64,000 nucleotides of DNA from Manduca sexta (GCF_014839805.1 NC_051138.1:13018983-13082982); one strand, 5' to 3'; positions 35,332 through 46,175 are shown, counted from the stretch's first letter. Program-made: numbers and translations. The notes: generated by a model not told the origin, from the sequence alone.

Positions 35332-35461
35332 TCTATACTTATAATAAATCTGTAGAGAGGTAAATTCTGTACATGAAATATATTTCCAAAATAATAAAAA
35401 CTATCAGGGGGGTGATTAGGGATCGATACTGATGCCAAAAATGCAATTAGTAAAATTTTTG

Positions 35462-35504
<43 letters not shown>

Positions 35505-36207
35505 ATAACCGTTATAGAAACAAAAACTACTCGACGGATTTTAACGAAACTTGGTACAATTATTTGTCATACTCCTGTGCTGGTTATAGTATACTTTTCA
35601 TCACGCTACAATTAATAGGAGCAGAGCAGTGAAGGGAAATGTTGGGAAAACGGGAGAAGTTACTCCATTTTTGAAGCTTCCGTCGCGTGTGCAACCTCAA
35701 TGTTTAAAGCTACACAGAAATCATGTATGACGGAAATGTTCTCCTTAAAATTATGTAAAAAAATATCCCACGACAGCATATGTCTATCTTTTATGGTTGA
35801 CTAACAATAACACGTGTAACTCCCGATAGCTTAGCAGTTTTAAGCTTTCTCATTATATTTGTCTACTCTTACGTTTATAACACTCTCAGTCATCCCTAAT
35901 TAAAAAAGTTAACATTATTAAATATTCCATAAAAAAATAATCATAGAAATCGGTATAGAAATACCAATGTAATACATGAAATACGCTAATAATAAGCCAT
36001 CACGCGTGAATACTGAATCATGCTATAAGGATTATTTTTGTATATATATAAGGTCGCGAACGCACAGGCAGGCGGCTTGCTTGGCACCTAGAGGCTAGCG
36101 AATCACGTAGCGAGTAGCTTTGTAAAACGAACATTCTCGAACGTTCGCGAACGGCTCCATTTTTGAAGTCCGAAATCCACGCGGGCGAAGCTGCGGGCGG
36201 AAGCTAG
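35332..36207 (+). mobile_element. Non-autonomous Helitron, about 876 bp
   Basis: Starts TCTATACTTATAATAAATCT. It contains a (GTCT)n stretch, then 'acggattttaacgaaactt' and 'aggagcagagcagtgaaggg', motifs shared with the Helitron at 40.5 kb. It ends with a GC hairpin (CGCGGGCGAAGCTGCG), a short spacer and CTAG at 36204-36207 followed by T. No Rep/helicase coding is present. A 'tatatatataagg' followed by a GC-rich segment at 36040-36110 is internal filler that differs from the other copies. Confidence 0.75.
35463..35504. repeat. (GTCT)n microsatellite
   Basis: About ten uninterrupted GTCT units inside the Helitron, at the position where other copies of this element carry (GTTT)n. Confidence 0.95.
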
Positions 36208-37846
36208 TTTTAAAATATAAATATAACAAGATAATTATAATTTTATTTCGTTGCTTATAAATTTTAAATAATAAATCAAATGTTTTCAAATTTTATTTTT
36301 TAACCAGTTACATTCAAAATCGATGAAGACATCAACCTTCACAGATAAAACTAACACCAAGCCATACAATATTTAAAAAAAATAATGAAAGAGTAGATGA
36401 CGCACTAATAAACATAATAGTCCCGAGCAATCCGTGACTACTGAACGTTATTTATTTTTTAATTTTACAAGCTATTACCCCGAATGATCTGACTGTAATA
36501 GCCAATAATATTAGTTTAACCAATAAAAACAGAATAATTGATGGTAATGAAATGCAAATCGTGTTCTAATGGTCCAAACGTATCACGAGAAGAAAGGCGT
36601 AATCGTCAAAATGTATATGGCCCCAGTCAATTTTGTGGCATAAAAGGCCAATATCATTCATTTTGTTGTTTACAACACACTAATATGATTAATGTTTTAA
36701 TTTTTATTTACAACGGTGATAATTTTTCGGGTTTTATGCCCCATTAATTGTTCGTAAAATGTATTTATTAAATTTAAACGTCAAATAATAAACGGTATAT
36801 TGAAAACATGAGTTTTTGACAGTTTGTATTAGTTTTACCATCGGTTTAACTACTATTAAGTAAATGCCACTCGTCCGAGTAAAATACGACTAAATATACA
36901 AGACGCATGGTTAAATATGCTACCAAATACTTAGATGGTAACTATGCATTACTATATATGAGTATGATAATCATCAGTTCATCATGCTGTATGATACGTT
37001 AAGGTGACCAAAACTTTCCGAAACAGCTCTTTAATGTTACACCCATTCCACAAATAGCGTTAAGAATATATTCCCTCCAACAACATAAAACCCAAGTAAA
37101 ATTTCAAAGATACTACATATTTTATTACAGCATAAAAATATTTTAGCACCTACAGTCCTCTTAATGTAATTCCTCAAATTTTAAATTAGCGTGAGATTAT
37201 GCAAATATTAAGTAAAAAATATGTTTTTTACTTCTTAAAGCAGGAAAATCCATGGCCATTAGTGTTTCCTGCCACTATCTATTTGAACAGGTGGCCAGTG
37301 AACGCGGCCTAATGTTAGGAAGTAGGCACATGTTATCGATATAGGCTGATTTAAAACCTGTGAAATTTATGAATGACGCGATAAACATCGAACTTCCGTT
37401 ATGTTTTTGGCGGATATTATTCGGCGGATATCGCCGCTGCGTCGGATATAATTGGCAACTTATTCTAATGACATCAAAATTGATCATAGCAAGAAGTTTG
37501 GCAAAAACACTAGTTCTCGTACGGTGCCTAGTTAAATCTTTAGTAGTGCAATGATCTCTTGCTTGTTCGCTTGAATGTGTTTATCATTGGAGCTATGGCT
37601 TTAATTTGAAAATCTTTTACTTATACGATTTGGCAGGGAACACAGTTTTGTATGTGTAGAATTGGGAAATCAATAGGTTTTTTTTTATTGAGTTTGGAGA
37701 CTAACTGTTATTCGTTTATAATTGGAACACAATAAAAGCACCAAATGAGGCAATTGTGTTTCTTGCTTAATTAAGATTATTGCTGAATACATATAGGTAA
37801 TTCTTATGTAAATGTCGTCCATATAAAAACATTTTTTTATATAAAA
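36208..37846. other. No gene supported
   Basis: AT-rich sequence. Minor GC-richer stretch at 37290-37460 with a 64-70 codon frame on each strand, no domain and no splice partner. Confidence 0.45.
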
Positions 37847-39286
37847 TACAGGGTGTCCCAGAAAGTAGTGACAAGCGGAGGTGAAGAGATAGAGCACCCT
37901 AGGGCTATCCGAATCACCCCCATGTAATGTTCCGCGAATTTTCATAGTTTTCGAGTTATGAATATTTTTCTGAATTTTTGAGAATTTTCGATTTGAATGA
38001 TTAAATGTTTTCGTTCTAAAAAAGTAGAACACTTATTCGAGATTTTTTTTTTGCATCTAAATTTTCTTTAATTGTACTTTTTTGCTAAAAATAATCAGGT
38101 TCGTAACTTTAATAAAAAATATTAAAATGACGGTGTAAAGTAAAAAACTTACGTTCTATGAATAAACATTAATAATAAATAATAAAACAACTTAAATTTT
38201 CTTCTTTAAATTAAAAAATTAAACAGGTGACTTCGTGGTTCTAAGGTAGGTCAAAAACTTCTCCAGACTCTCAATTTACACATTCATTAAAAAAACATAG
38301 TCCTTCATGAGGGCTATTTTGGCTAAAATCAGCCTTAAAAGACAGCAAGGTGGAAAATTCTTAAAATTGGCATTAAATTAAAATATTTTTTTTTGACTTC
38401 TCATCACTCCTAAGGTTAATTAGTTTGTAAACTAACCGAAAATGACTGCAAGAAAGCTATAAGTAAAAAATTTGGCTTATTCTTGTGTTTAATTTCAATA
38501 AATTTTGCATGATTCTTTCTCGTGGTTTAAAGTTTGTAAACGTGGGTGTAACTCTTTCACCTGCGATTACAATGGGCCGAGAGGACAAGATACCGAATTA
38601 TTGCTTATTTGAAGTGAGAGAGATAGCAATAATTCGGTCTCATGTCCTCTACAACTTAAACACAACAAAGTGCCAAATGTTTAAGTTATAGCTTTCTTGC
38701 AGTCATTTTCGGTTAGTTTACAAACTAATTAACCTTAGGAGTGAAGAAAAATCAAAATAAAATAATTGTAATCTAATGCGAAATTTTAAGAATTTTCCAC
38801 CTTGCTGTCTTTTAAGGCTGATTTTAGCCAAAATAGCCCCCATGAAGGACTATGTTTTTTTAATGAATATGTAAATTGAGAGTCTGGAAAAGTGTTTTGA
38901 CCTACCTTAGAACCACGAAGTCACCTGTATAATTTTTTTATTTAAAGAAGTAAATTTAAGTTGTAATTCATAGAACGTAAGTTTTTCACTTTACACCAAC
39001 ATTTTAATAATTTTCATTAAAGTTCCGAAGCTGATTGTTTTTAGTAAAAAAGTACAAATAATGAAAATTTTGTTGCAATAAAAAAATCTCGAACAAGTCT
39101 TCTACTTTTTTAGAAAGAAAACATTTAATCGTTCAAATCGAAAATTCTTAAAAATTCAGAAAAATATTCATAACTCGAAAACTATGAAAAATCGCGGAAC
39201 ATACATGGGGGTGATTCGGATAGCCCTAGGGGTGCTCTATCTCTTCACCTCCGCTTGACACTAGCTACTTTCTGGGACACCCTGTA
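37847..39286. mobile_element. Giant palindromic foldback element, 1436 bp
   Basis: The element at 37849-39284 is flanked by TA on both sides. Its two arms, 37849-38466 and 38682-39284, are inverted copies of about 600 bp each with a modest number of differences. Both ends start CAGGGTGTCCCAGAAAGTAG. Near the centre both arms share 'aattagtttgtaaactaacc' and 'gaaaatgactgcaagaaagc'. TA flanks with CAGGG termini fit a Tc1/mariner-type (IS630) non-autonomous element, but no transposase is present. Its open frames are incidental. Confidence 0.9.
38581..38649. other. Nested 25-bp hairpin at the palindrome centre
   Basis: 38581-38605 (GAGGACAAGATACCG...) pairs with 38625-38649 with two mismatches in 25 and a 19-base loop. 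It lies in the unpaired centre of the larger palindrome, so the whole element would fold as a very long stem tipped by this second stem. Confidence 0.8.
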
Positions 39287-39617
39287 TATTACGTAACAAT
39301 ATAATCTACTGGTAAGAATTGTTAATATTTTAAATTCAAATAAACACGTTAAAACTATTCACGTACGTAATTGTACATTATCTATACAATTTCTATTCTA
39401 TTTTCAAACCTTTTTATTCGCATCTGTATACGTTTTAATTGACCATTTCTGTGTCTTTACGAACAATGGGTGATTATGTTCTATTGTAGAAAGCTGGTGG
39501 CACCACAGGCCGCCATTGTGGTTGTTTACGATCCGCGGGTTATCGAAGTATTGTGACTGTCTAAATTTCAATTAAACATCAACATAATGCGACTAACAAG
39601 GGATCATCTGTTTTCAA
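39287..39617. other. No gene seen
   Basis: AT-rich spacer. No repeat or exon recognised. Confidence 0.4.
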
Positions 39618-39802
39618 TTAATTAATATTGAATAAAAAATCGCCGAATCGATTTTCTTTTTGATTGTACATCACAAACACATTGTTGTCTTTTGAACCGT
39701 TTAAAGAGAAAGTAGTGATTGGCAAATTGCCTGGAGGGATTTGCAGTGTCGGTTGAAAGCTCTTGACAATTATATATTTCTGAGTCGGAGTCCAGAGCCA
39801 CA
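39618..39802 (-). CDS. Weak candidate terminal exon, unknown protein
   Basis: On the minus strand a frame of 61 codons ends at a TAA (39618-39620) and is preceded by an acceptor-like 'attcctaaag' at the 39803/39804 boundary. The peptide includes WTPTQKYIIVKSFQPTLQ, PPGNLPITTFSLNGSKDNN and VFVMYNQKENRFGDFLFNIN. Its composition is balanced and hydrophilic, unlike most chance frames here, and it uses CTC, CCG and CAG codons. I recognise no family. The polypyrimidine tract is weak and no upstream exon was identified, so it may be a chance frame or a relic. Confidence 0.22.
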
Positions 39803-39829
39803 CTTTAGGAATAATTAAAGTATATTAAA

Positions 39830-40500
39830 TTGGCCTAATGCCAATGGGAATTAGGAACAACTTTTTCTACCAGATAGTTTGATTATTATTGGGTTTACTT
39901 TTTATCCAGAAAAACAAATTTACGCTCACACAGCCTTTAGAAAAAGCTATCGACATAGCTTTGAATAGCAAACCGTAACTACGATACGGATGAAAAATTA
40001 TAACGATTTACATGTAATGCAAATTGACTTCCATGCGAAATTAATTTATCATATTTATAAACTATTAAAATTTATTTAAACGACGAGCTTGCCGGCTGCC
40101 TTACAACTCCGCTGGATTATGAATGCGTCCACGTAAACTGAATACGAACATGAATAAACAAGAAAATGTATTGGCTCGTAAACATTAAATGATAATGTGC
40201 TGAGACCGGGTTTAGGAACGTTAAGGCTATTCGCACACCGCCAGGATTTAGATTTTAAACGCTAAGTTCCGTTAAAAACTACGCGGTTATTTATTTTGAA
40301 AAAAGTATACGATGAATATATGAATGGGACCCAGTTATGTCAAAATGTACTAATCAACAAATTATTCAAAAACAAGTTATTAGTATTTGACACGCCATTA
40401 ATCCAAATGTGATAATATATTGATCAGCAAAACACTATAAGATAATCTATATCTGACATTAAAAAACTTATGTGGGAACCAATCCACTTTTATCTATACT
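39830..40500. other. No gene seen
   Basis: AT-rich spacer upstream of a Helitron. Confidence 0.4.
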
Positions 40501-40529
40501 TCTATATACTATTATATAAAGCTGAAGAG

Positions 40530-40565
40530 TTTGTTTGTTTGTTTGTTTGTTTGTTTGTTTGTTTG
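40530..40565. repeat. (GTTT)n microsatellite
   Basis: About nine TTTG units directly after the Helitron 5' end. Confidence 0.95.
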
Positions 40566-40570
40566 AACGC

Positions 40571-41431
40571 GCTAATCTCAGGAACTACCGTTCCAAACCG
40601 AAAAATTCTTTTTACGTTGGATAGCCCTTTGTTCGTGGAGTGCTATAGGCTATATATCATCACGCTATACCCAATAGGAGCGGGGCAGTAATGGCTAATC
40701 TCAGGAACTACCGGTCCAAACTGAAAAATTCTTTTTGCGTTGGATAGCCCTTTGTTTGTGGAGTGCTATAGGCTATATATCATCACGCTATACCCAATAG
40801 GAGCGGGGCAGTAATGGCTAATCTCAGGAACTACCGGTCCAAACTGAAAAAATCTTTTTGCGTTGGATAGCCCTTTGTTCGTGGAGTGCTATAGGCTATA
40901 TATCATCACGCTATACCCAATAGGAGCGGAGCAGTAATGGCTAATCTCAGGAACTACCGGTCCAAACTGAAAAATTCTTTTTGCATTGGATAGCCCTTTG
41001 TTCGTAGAGTGCTATAGGCTATATATCATCACGCTATATTCAATAGGAGCGGAGCAGTAATGGCTAATCTCAGGAACTACCGATTCGAACTGATAAAATA
41101 TTTTTGTGTTGAATAGTCCTTTGTTTGTGGAGTGCTCAAAGTTATATATCATCACGCTATGACCAATAGGAGCGGAGCAGTAATGGCTAATCTTAGGAAC
41201 TACCGGTTTCAACTGAAAAATTCGTTTTGTGTTGGATAGCCCTTTATTTGTGGACCGCTATAAGCTATATATCATCACGCTATGACCAATAGGAGCGGAG
41301 CAGTAATGGCTAATCTCAGGAACTACCGGTTTGAACTGAAAAATTCTTTTTGTTTTGGATAGCCCTTTGTTCCTGGAGTGCTATAGGTTATATATCGTCA
41401 CGCTATGACCAATAGGAGCGGAGCAGTAATG
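40571..41431 (+). repeat. Seven exact-length 123-bp tandem units
   Basis: Units begin GCTAATCTCAGGAACTACCG at 40571, 40694, 40817, 40940, 41063, 41186 and 41309, so every spacing is exactly 123 bp and the array is 861 bp with no net indel. Each unit ends AATAGGAGCGGRGCAGTAATG. Units 1-4 are very similar and units 5-7 carry more substitutions. Because 123 is a multiple of three, chance frames stay open across units; I do not regard these as genes. Confidence 0.95.
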
Positions 41432-41994
41432 AAACATGTTGCAAAAACGGGGAAAATTATGAGTTTTGAGAGCTTCCGTTGCCTGCGCTGCGTAAACGGT
41501 TAAAGTTATGCAACAATGATGTATGACGGGATTGTTTCACTTAAAAAGTTCTAAATAATATAACAAAGTCCCCCGCTGCATCTGTCTGTTACGTGTTAAA
41601 CTCAAAAACTACCCAACGTATTAAGATGAAATTTGGTATGGAGACAGTTTGAGACCCTGGGAAGAACATAGGCTCCCGGGAAACTACTATTTTTATAACG
41701 GAAAACTTTAGCTTGAAAAACTTTATAACGCGGGCGGAGCCGCGAGCAAAAGCTAGTTAATATATAAAAATCCAGCTGTAACGAACAACAATTCATAAAT
41801 GTTCAAAATTAGTTCATAAATTTGGCATAACTCGGTTTATTTTCGAAAATGTAAAAAAAACGATATCTTTAAATATATTTTAAGTCCTATAGTTTCAAAA
41901 CTCCTGTTTACAGGATGGACGAAAGTTATAGTTAAATACCCAAGTGATATATTATTGCAGTTCAGAATAAAGTCGAGCTTATTCCGTCTGTGTG

Positions 41995-42082
41995 GTTATA
42001 TCCGTCTTTTTGCAATTACGGGCGTTCTCATCGAAGGATAGCTTCGATAACCGTACTGGTAAGAAAAGCAAAAAATCACCTA
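41995..42082 (-). repeat. Half of a MITE related to 46408-46602
   Basis: 'gtctttttgcaattacggg' and 'cgttctcatcgaaggatag' then 'cttcgataaccgt' parallel the inner right arm of the MITE at 46.4 kb (read in complement). Only one arm is present, abutting the PLE fragment. Confidence 0.45.
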
Positions 42083-42084
42083 TT

Positions 42085-42745
42085 TAGTTTTTACCACCCC
42101 TCAAGTGCCATATACCTCAAGAACCGGGAGTATACAAGATAGATTGCAACTGTGGCCTCTCTTATATAGGCCAAACAAAACGTAATATAGGGACCCGCGT
42201 AAAGTAACATATAGCTGACGTGAAATTCCAACTCCTCCCTATCTTTCTATTTGATTAATTTCGTTGCGGGATAATGACATATTAGTTTTCCCTGAGACTC
42301 GCCGAGCTTCACTGCTCGGTGTCATAAAATGCGTGCCACTGCTGATCCTGGCTTACAGGAGTTGTAGTGGTGGGTGTGAGGGCGGGAAAGTCTCTCAAGC
42401 TGACGTGAAACACCGACGCTCTACGAAGTATGCGGTTGCTGAACACTCTGAAGAAGGCTCCAATCATTATCTGCGACTAAACATGCCAAAATCCTTACCA
42501 AAGAACACCAATTCCTACCTAGAATGATTCGCGAGACTGTTGAAATTGAAAAACATTATAATTTAATTCTAATTAATAGGGAAGATGGTTGGAAGCTTGC
42601 ACAAGCCTGGGATCCAGTTCTACATTTAATTAAGTCGGAACCCAAAAGACCGTCTGCCAGACTTCAAAACACTGTGAGCTCATTGTGCGTAGATTGGCTC
42701 ACTAACAACAAAAAATTTAAAAAGTTGTATAATTGTAAAATTTAG
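42085..42745 (+). pseudogene. Penelope-like GIY-YIG endonuclease relic with nested insert
   Basis: The C-terminal part of a Penelope-like retroelement. The GIY-YIG core reads PGVYKIDCNCGLSYIGQTKR (from about 42124), followed by an in-frame stop after GTRVK and then HIADVK. The frame resumes after a 172-bp insertion (42226-42397) as HRRSTKYAVAEHSEE and SNHYLRLNMPKSLPKN, shifts near 42515, and continues as MIRETVEIEKHYN, INREDGWKLAQAWDPVLHL. The lengths and order fit the PLE C-terminus, and the reverse transcriptase is absent. One stop, one frameshift and the insertion make it non-functional. Confidence 0.85.
42213..42410 (+). mobile_element. Unclassified 170-bp repeat, copy 2, in the PLE
   Basis: The insert 42226-42397 (172 bp) is bounded by identical AGCTGACGTGAAA at 42213-42225 and 42398-42410. 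The same sequence family lies at 33111-33280. The PLE reading frame (ADVK) is exactly duplicated at the junction, so this is a true insertion into a pre-existing PLE. Confidence 0.9.
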
Positions 42746-42769
42746 GTAGATTTTGTAACATTAACTTTG

Positions 42770-42890
42770 CGGATGATCAACACGCCAGTCCCCCCGTGAC
42801 CACGAAGGCTGCAAAGTCTTCGAAACATCGGGGGAAAACTAAAATATTAAATACGCGATAAAATTCGAAAAATAGTTTAATGTTAATGAC
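42770..42890 (+). mobile_element. Penelope-like element 3' terminal region
   Basis: 'ccccccgtgaccacgaaggc', 'tgcaaagtcttcgaaacatc' and 'aatacgcgataaaattcga' then 'aaaatagtttaat' form the terminal motif downstream of the PLE stop. Inverted or partial versions occur at 25.4, 28.3 and 56.2 kb. Confidence 0.65.
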
Positions 42891-44072
42891 TTTATATTAA
42901 GTTTTCTTTTTTTTTGTAAGTTAAATGGCATGTATTTAAACTGTATCACACAACATAGATCCGTTAAGCCCATATCGCTGTAATCATTGAAGGTTTTCCA
43001 TGTCGTGATTAGGTATTCTGATCCATAGCATATCCTATAGGGAATGGGCCGCGTTATGCAATAAGGAGACGGTATAACTTATACTTGCGATGACAAGTAT
43101 TCTTATTTATTAAATCAGAGGTTCAGTTCTTAACCTTAATGAAGAAATATACATAATAATACGTATAAGTCAGTCAATTACAATAAAGAAAATAATCAGT
43201 AGTATAATAGCTTGATTAAACCAGTTTATTTAATTATTAAAACGTAAATTTGACGTTCTCATAACATATAACGACAATTCCCAAACATAAATTCGAAATT
43301 TGAATCTTGAATCTGTAAAAAAACGGCTCCTTTCCGACTTTCAAATATATCTACCCTGAGTTTTGATCCGGTAGTAAGTAAAAACTCGTTTTGGAAAGGA
43401 AATGACTTTGCGACGTGATTAAGATGTTTTTTTTATTGGTCCGTTTTTTACGATTATTTGAAAACTATCTACATTTTGCATATAGATTTTTTCAGTTTTG
43501 GCTACCAAGTCTGGTCAGAGTCTTTTCTCGAAATAAAAATAGTCCTATTAAAAAGATCATGTTGAGATGTGAGAGATTGTTGTCCAGGATGACATTGTTA
43601 TCTATACGTGACGGAAGTTACGTAAAACTACGCTAACACTAAAATGTTGCCTCCACAACATTAGAATAGCCCATGATTAATTATTATACTGGTTATTTGA
43701 CCATAATAAAATTACTCAATGTTGATTTTTTCCCAAATTCTTTTATTATTGTAACAGGCTAATAAACCATCTCATAGTAACCGTTACTATTGACTGCTTT
43801 TTAAAATTTTAACGATTTGTAAATTGATATAGTTCAACTATATATGCAAAGAGCAATATTAAAAAACACTACATTATTGTCCAATATTGTTCTCTCGCGC
43901 ATGACAGCTTCCTCATGAATACTAAAAGGTGGACCCGCACCGCTCCTGGCTACTTCTCGCATAACGCTCTCCGCTGATAGCCCGTCCCATAAACATCCGA
44001 TGATGTGTTATTGTATTATGGTAATGTTGACTTGTTTATGTCTTGTTGTATACAGTATGCCAGTGACTTATA
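42891..44072. other. No gene seen
   Basis: AT-rich sequence. A 73-codon plus frame at 43415-43636 is basic and aromatic with no domain. Confidence 0.45.
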
Positions 44073-44616
44073 TACAGGGTGTCCCAGAAAGTAGTGTCAA
44101 GCGGAGGTCTAGAGACAGAGCAGACCTTGGGGTATCCGAATCAACCCCATGTATGTTCCAGCCAAAATAGCCCCTATGAAGGCCTATGTTTTTTTAATGA
44201 ATATGTAAGTTGAGAGTCTGGAGAAGTTTTTGATCTACCTTAGAACCACGAAGTCATCTGTTTAGGCTTTTAAATTTAAAGAAGAAAATTTAAATCATAA
44301 TTAATAGAACATAAGTTTTTCACTTTACTCTAACATTTTCATAATTTTCATTAAAGTTACGAAGCTGATTGTTTTAAGCAAAAAAGTACAACTAATGTAA
44401 ATTTTGTTGCAATTAAAAAATCTCGAATAAGTCTTCTACTTTTTTAAAAAGAAAACATTTAATCGTTCAAATCGAAAATTCAAAAAAAATCAGAAAAATA
44501 TTCATAACTCGAAAACTATGAAAAATCGCGGAACATATATGGAGGTGATTCGGATACCCCAAGGTCTGCTCTGTCTCTGGACCTCCGCTTGACACTACTT
44601 TCTGGGACACCCTGTA
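44073..44616. mobile_element. Deletion derivative of the giant palindrome, 540 bp
   Basis: The element at 44075-44614 is flanked by TA. It has the same ends (CAGGGTGTCCCAGAAAGTAG and complement) as 37849-39284. The left arm is present for only about 85 bp. At about 44160 the sequence jumps directly into the right arm ('gccaaaatagcccctatgaa'), so roughly 900 bp including the centre is missing. Confidence 0.88.
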
Positions 44617-45317
44617 TATCCTGTAAGAGATATTCCCCCTATAACTAATTAATAACTATTAAGCCAATATTCATATAATTTCGGTTAGAGACATGAAATA
44701 ATTAACCTACTTTAAGAAGCCCTTTTTAATAAAATAACAAACTGAATATGAGTCATGTCCTTCGATTATTTAAAATTAAGTATCAACCTAGTAGGTGCTC
44801 GGTTCAAAATGACACGTGCATAGAAGTCAGATGTACGCTTTGTAATACCGACATACTGAATTTTAAACTGGTAAATAAAGAGTTCGACGAAAAAATCCCC
44901 AAAATTAATTTCAGTACGCGATCAAAAAAGCTCTCCGAATTTCCATATAGTTTCAGATATTTGGACTAGTAATGTGTGTGTTTCTTGGTCTCGAGCAAAT
45001 TTTTTCGCCAAAACTCACATCACATATTTTATCCTACCAAACTAAACCTAATCAATTTTCCCCATTTTCGAGTGAATCTCCCAATCTGGTATCACTAATC
45101 ACGTGTTAAGGTCATCACTAATATAAACATCGTTCAAAAATCTCATTACAAATTCATATACGTATTATAATTAAAACAGCTTTGAGCTTTAGTAATTACT
45201 GGTAAGCTTTAATTGATAGATCACGGACAAAAAATGATTTATTTCGATGTTACTCCATGTACCGTACCGTATCTTAAGATAAATTATGTTTGATGTGTAT
45301 TTATTATTTTACGGTTG
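44617..45317. other. No gene supported
   Basis: A 73-codon plus frame (44748-44969) contains three cysteines in CIEVRCTLC but lies in AT-rich sequence without splice support. I do not call it. Confidence 0.4.
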
Positions 45318-45375
45318 CTCTAGGCTTAGTGGCTGATAAACTGTGGGGTTGGAGTTCAATTCCCAGCTCAAGCAA
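45318..45375 (+). repeat. tRNA-like segment, probable SINE head relic
   Basis: An A-box-like TAGGCTTAGTGGCTGA and a B-box-like GGAGTTCAATTCCC are spaced as in a tRNA-derived promoter. The arms do not close into a full cloverleaf by eye, so this is more likely SINE debris than a working tRNA gene. Confidence 0.4.
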
Positions 45376-45960
45376 CACAATTGGTATGTTATATTTTCAA
45401 AATTGGATTCTTGAGGGGTGCTGACAAAAAGACATTAACTGTACAGTCGATTCCTATCTCTTTCTATAGGTCTATAGTATATTTATTTTTGTTTTTGTCG
45501 CCTTATTTCACTGACACTTTTCTACTCCTTTTTAGACTATTTGATAGAAATGTTCAGACTTCTGTCTGTTTAGTTTATCAAGCTTCAACCCTTAACAACA
45601 TTAAGCCGTGTGATGAAAAATAACAAGGGATTTACAAGCTCTTCCTTTTTAAAATCAGTTAAAAATGACAGACTCAATGACGAGTCAATACACCATTGGC
45701 CGTCATAATAAAAACAACAAACATTACCACGTCAGATGAGAGTGTCGAGTGCATTGTTTGAACACAAAAGCGAAAGTTCATTCATTCGTTATGAGATAAT
45801 TAGTTGTTTCACCTGCGCAACTCGTTGCATCACTCGGTTTTTCTCCCATTGTCCGGGCAGTGAACCGGGTGAAAAAACGCTTTTGCAGAGTTCGGAAGTT
45901 TGATGCTATAAAATTTTCTATACCATATTTGAAGTAAAATCTTGTTTAAAATTTAAAAGA

Positions 45961-46175
45961 TTATGACAATATCTACTGTTTAATGTAATAAAATAAAATG
46001 GTAATTAATTTAAAAAATGCCGTTATATAATTATGACAATTATTGTCTACTTATAGCGAATATTATGCCGCGCAAAAAAAACCTTGAAAGTCGTTAGAAT
46101 ATGACAATATCCCCTATATAATTTAATGAAATAAAAATACAATTAATTTAAAAAAATGCCATAATATACTTATTT
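45961..46175. repeat. Decayed tandem duplication, period 138
   Basis: 'atgacaatatctactgttta' with 'aattaatttaaaaaatgcc' at 45963 recurs as 'atgacaatatcccctatata' with 'aattaatttaaaaaaatgcc' at 46101. It is AT-rich and non-coding. Confidence 0.55.

Larger units (their letters stand above)
40501..41756 (+). mobile_element. Helitron with internal tandem array, 1256 bp
   Basis: Starts TCTATATACTATTATATAAA and GCTGAAGAGTTTG, the family 5' end. It ends with stem CGCGG/CCGCG around a 6-base loop (41729-41744), spacer AGCAAAAG and CTAG at 41753-41756 followed by T, a canonical Helitron 3' end. It is non-autonomous. Between the ends lie a (GTTT)n stretch, seven 123-bp tandem units and a body with 'gtttgagaccctgggaag' also seen at 14.3 kb. 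Confidence 0.85.

Noticed and set aside
35463..35504. CRISPR-like or coding repeat
   Set aside because: Pure tetranucleotide (GTCT)n with no spacers.
41012..41212. Minus frame with an internally repeated peptide
   Set aside because: It arises because the 123-bp unit length is divisible by three; other units carry stops and there is no start or splice context.
44748..44969. 73-codon frame with a CxxxxCxxC-like stretch
   Set aside because: Three cysteines are too few for a zinc-binding call and no splice support is present.
45318..45375. Functional tRNA gene
   Set aside because: A- and B-like boxes exist but the acceptor and anticodon arms do not pair convincingly; treated as SINE debris.
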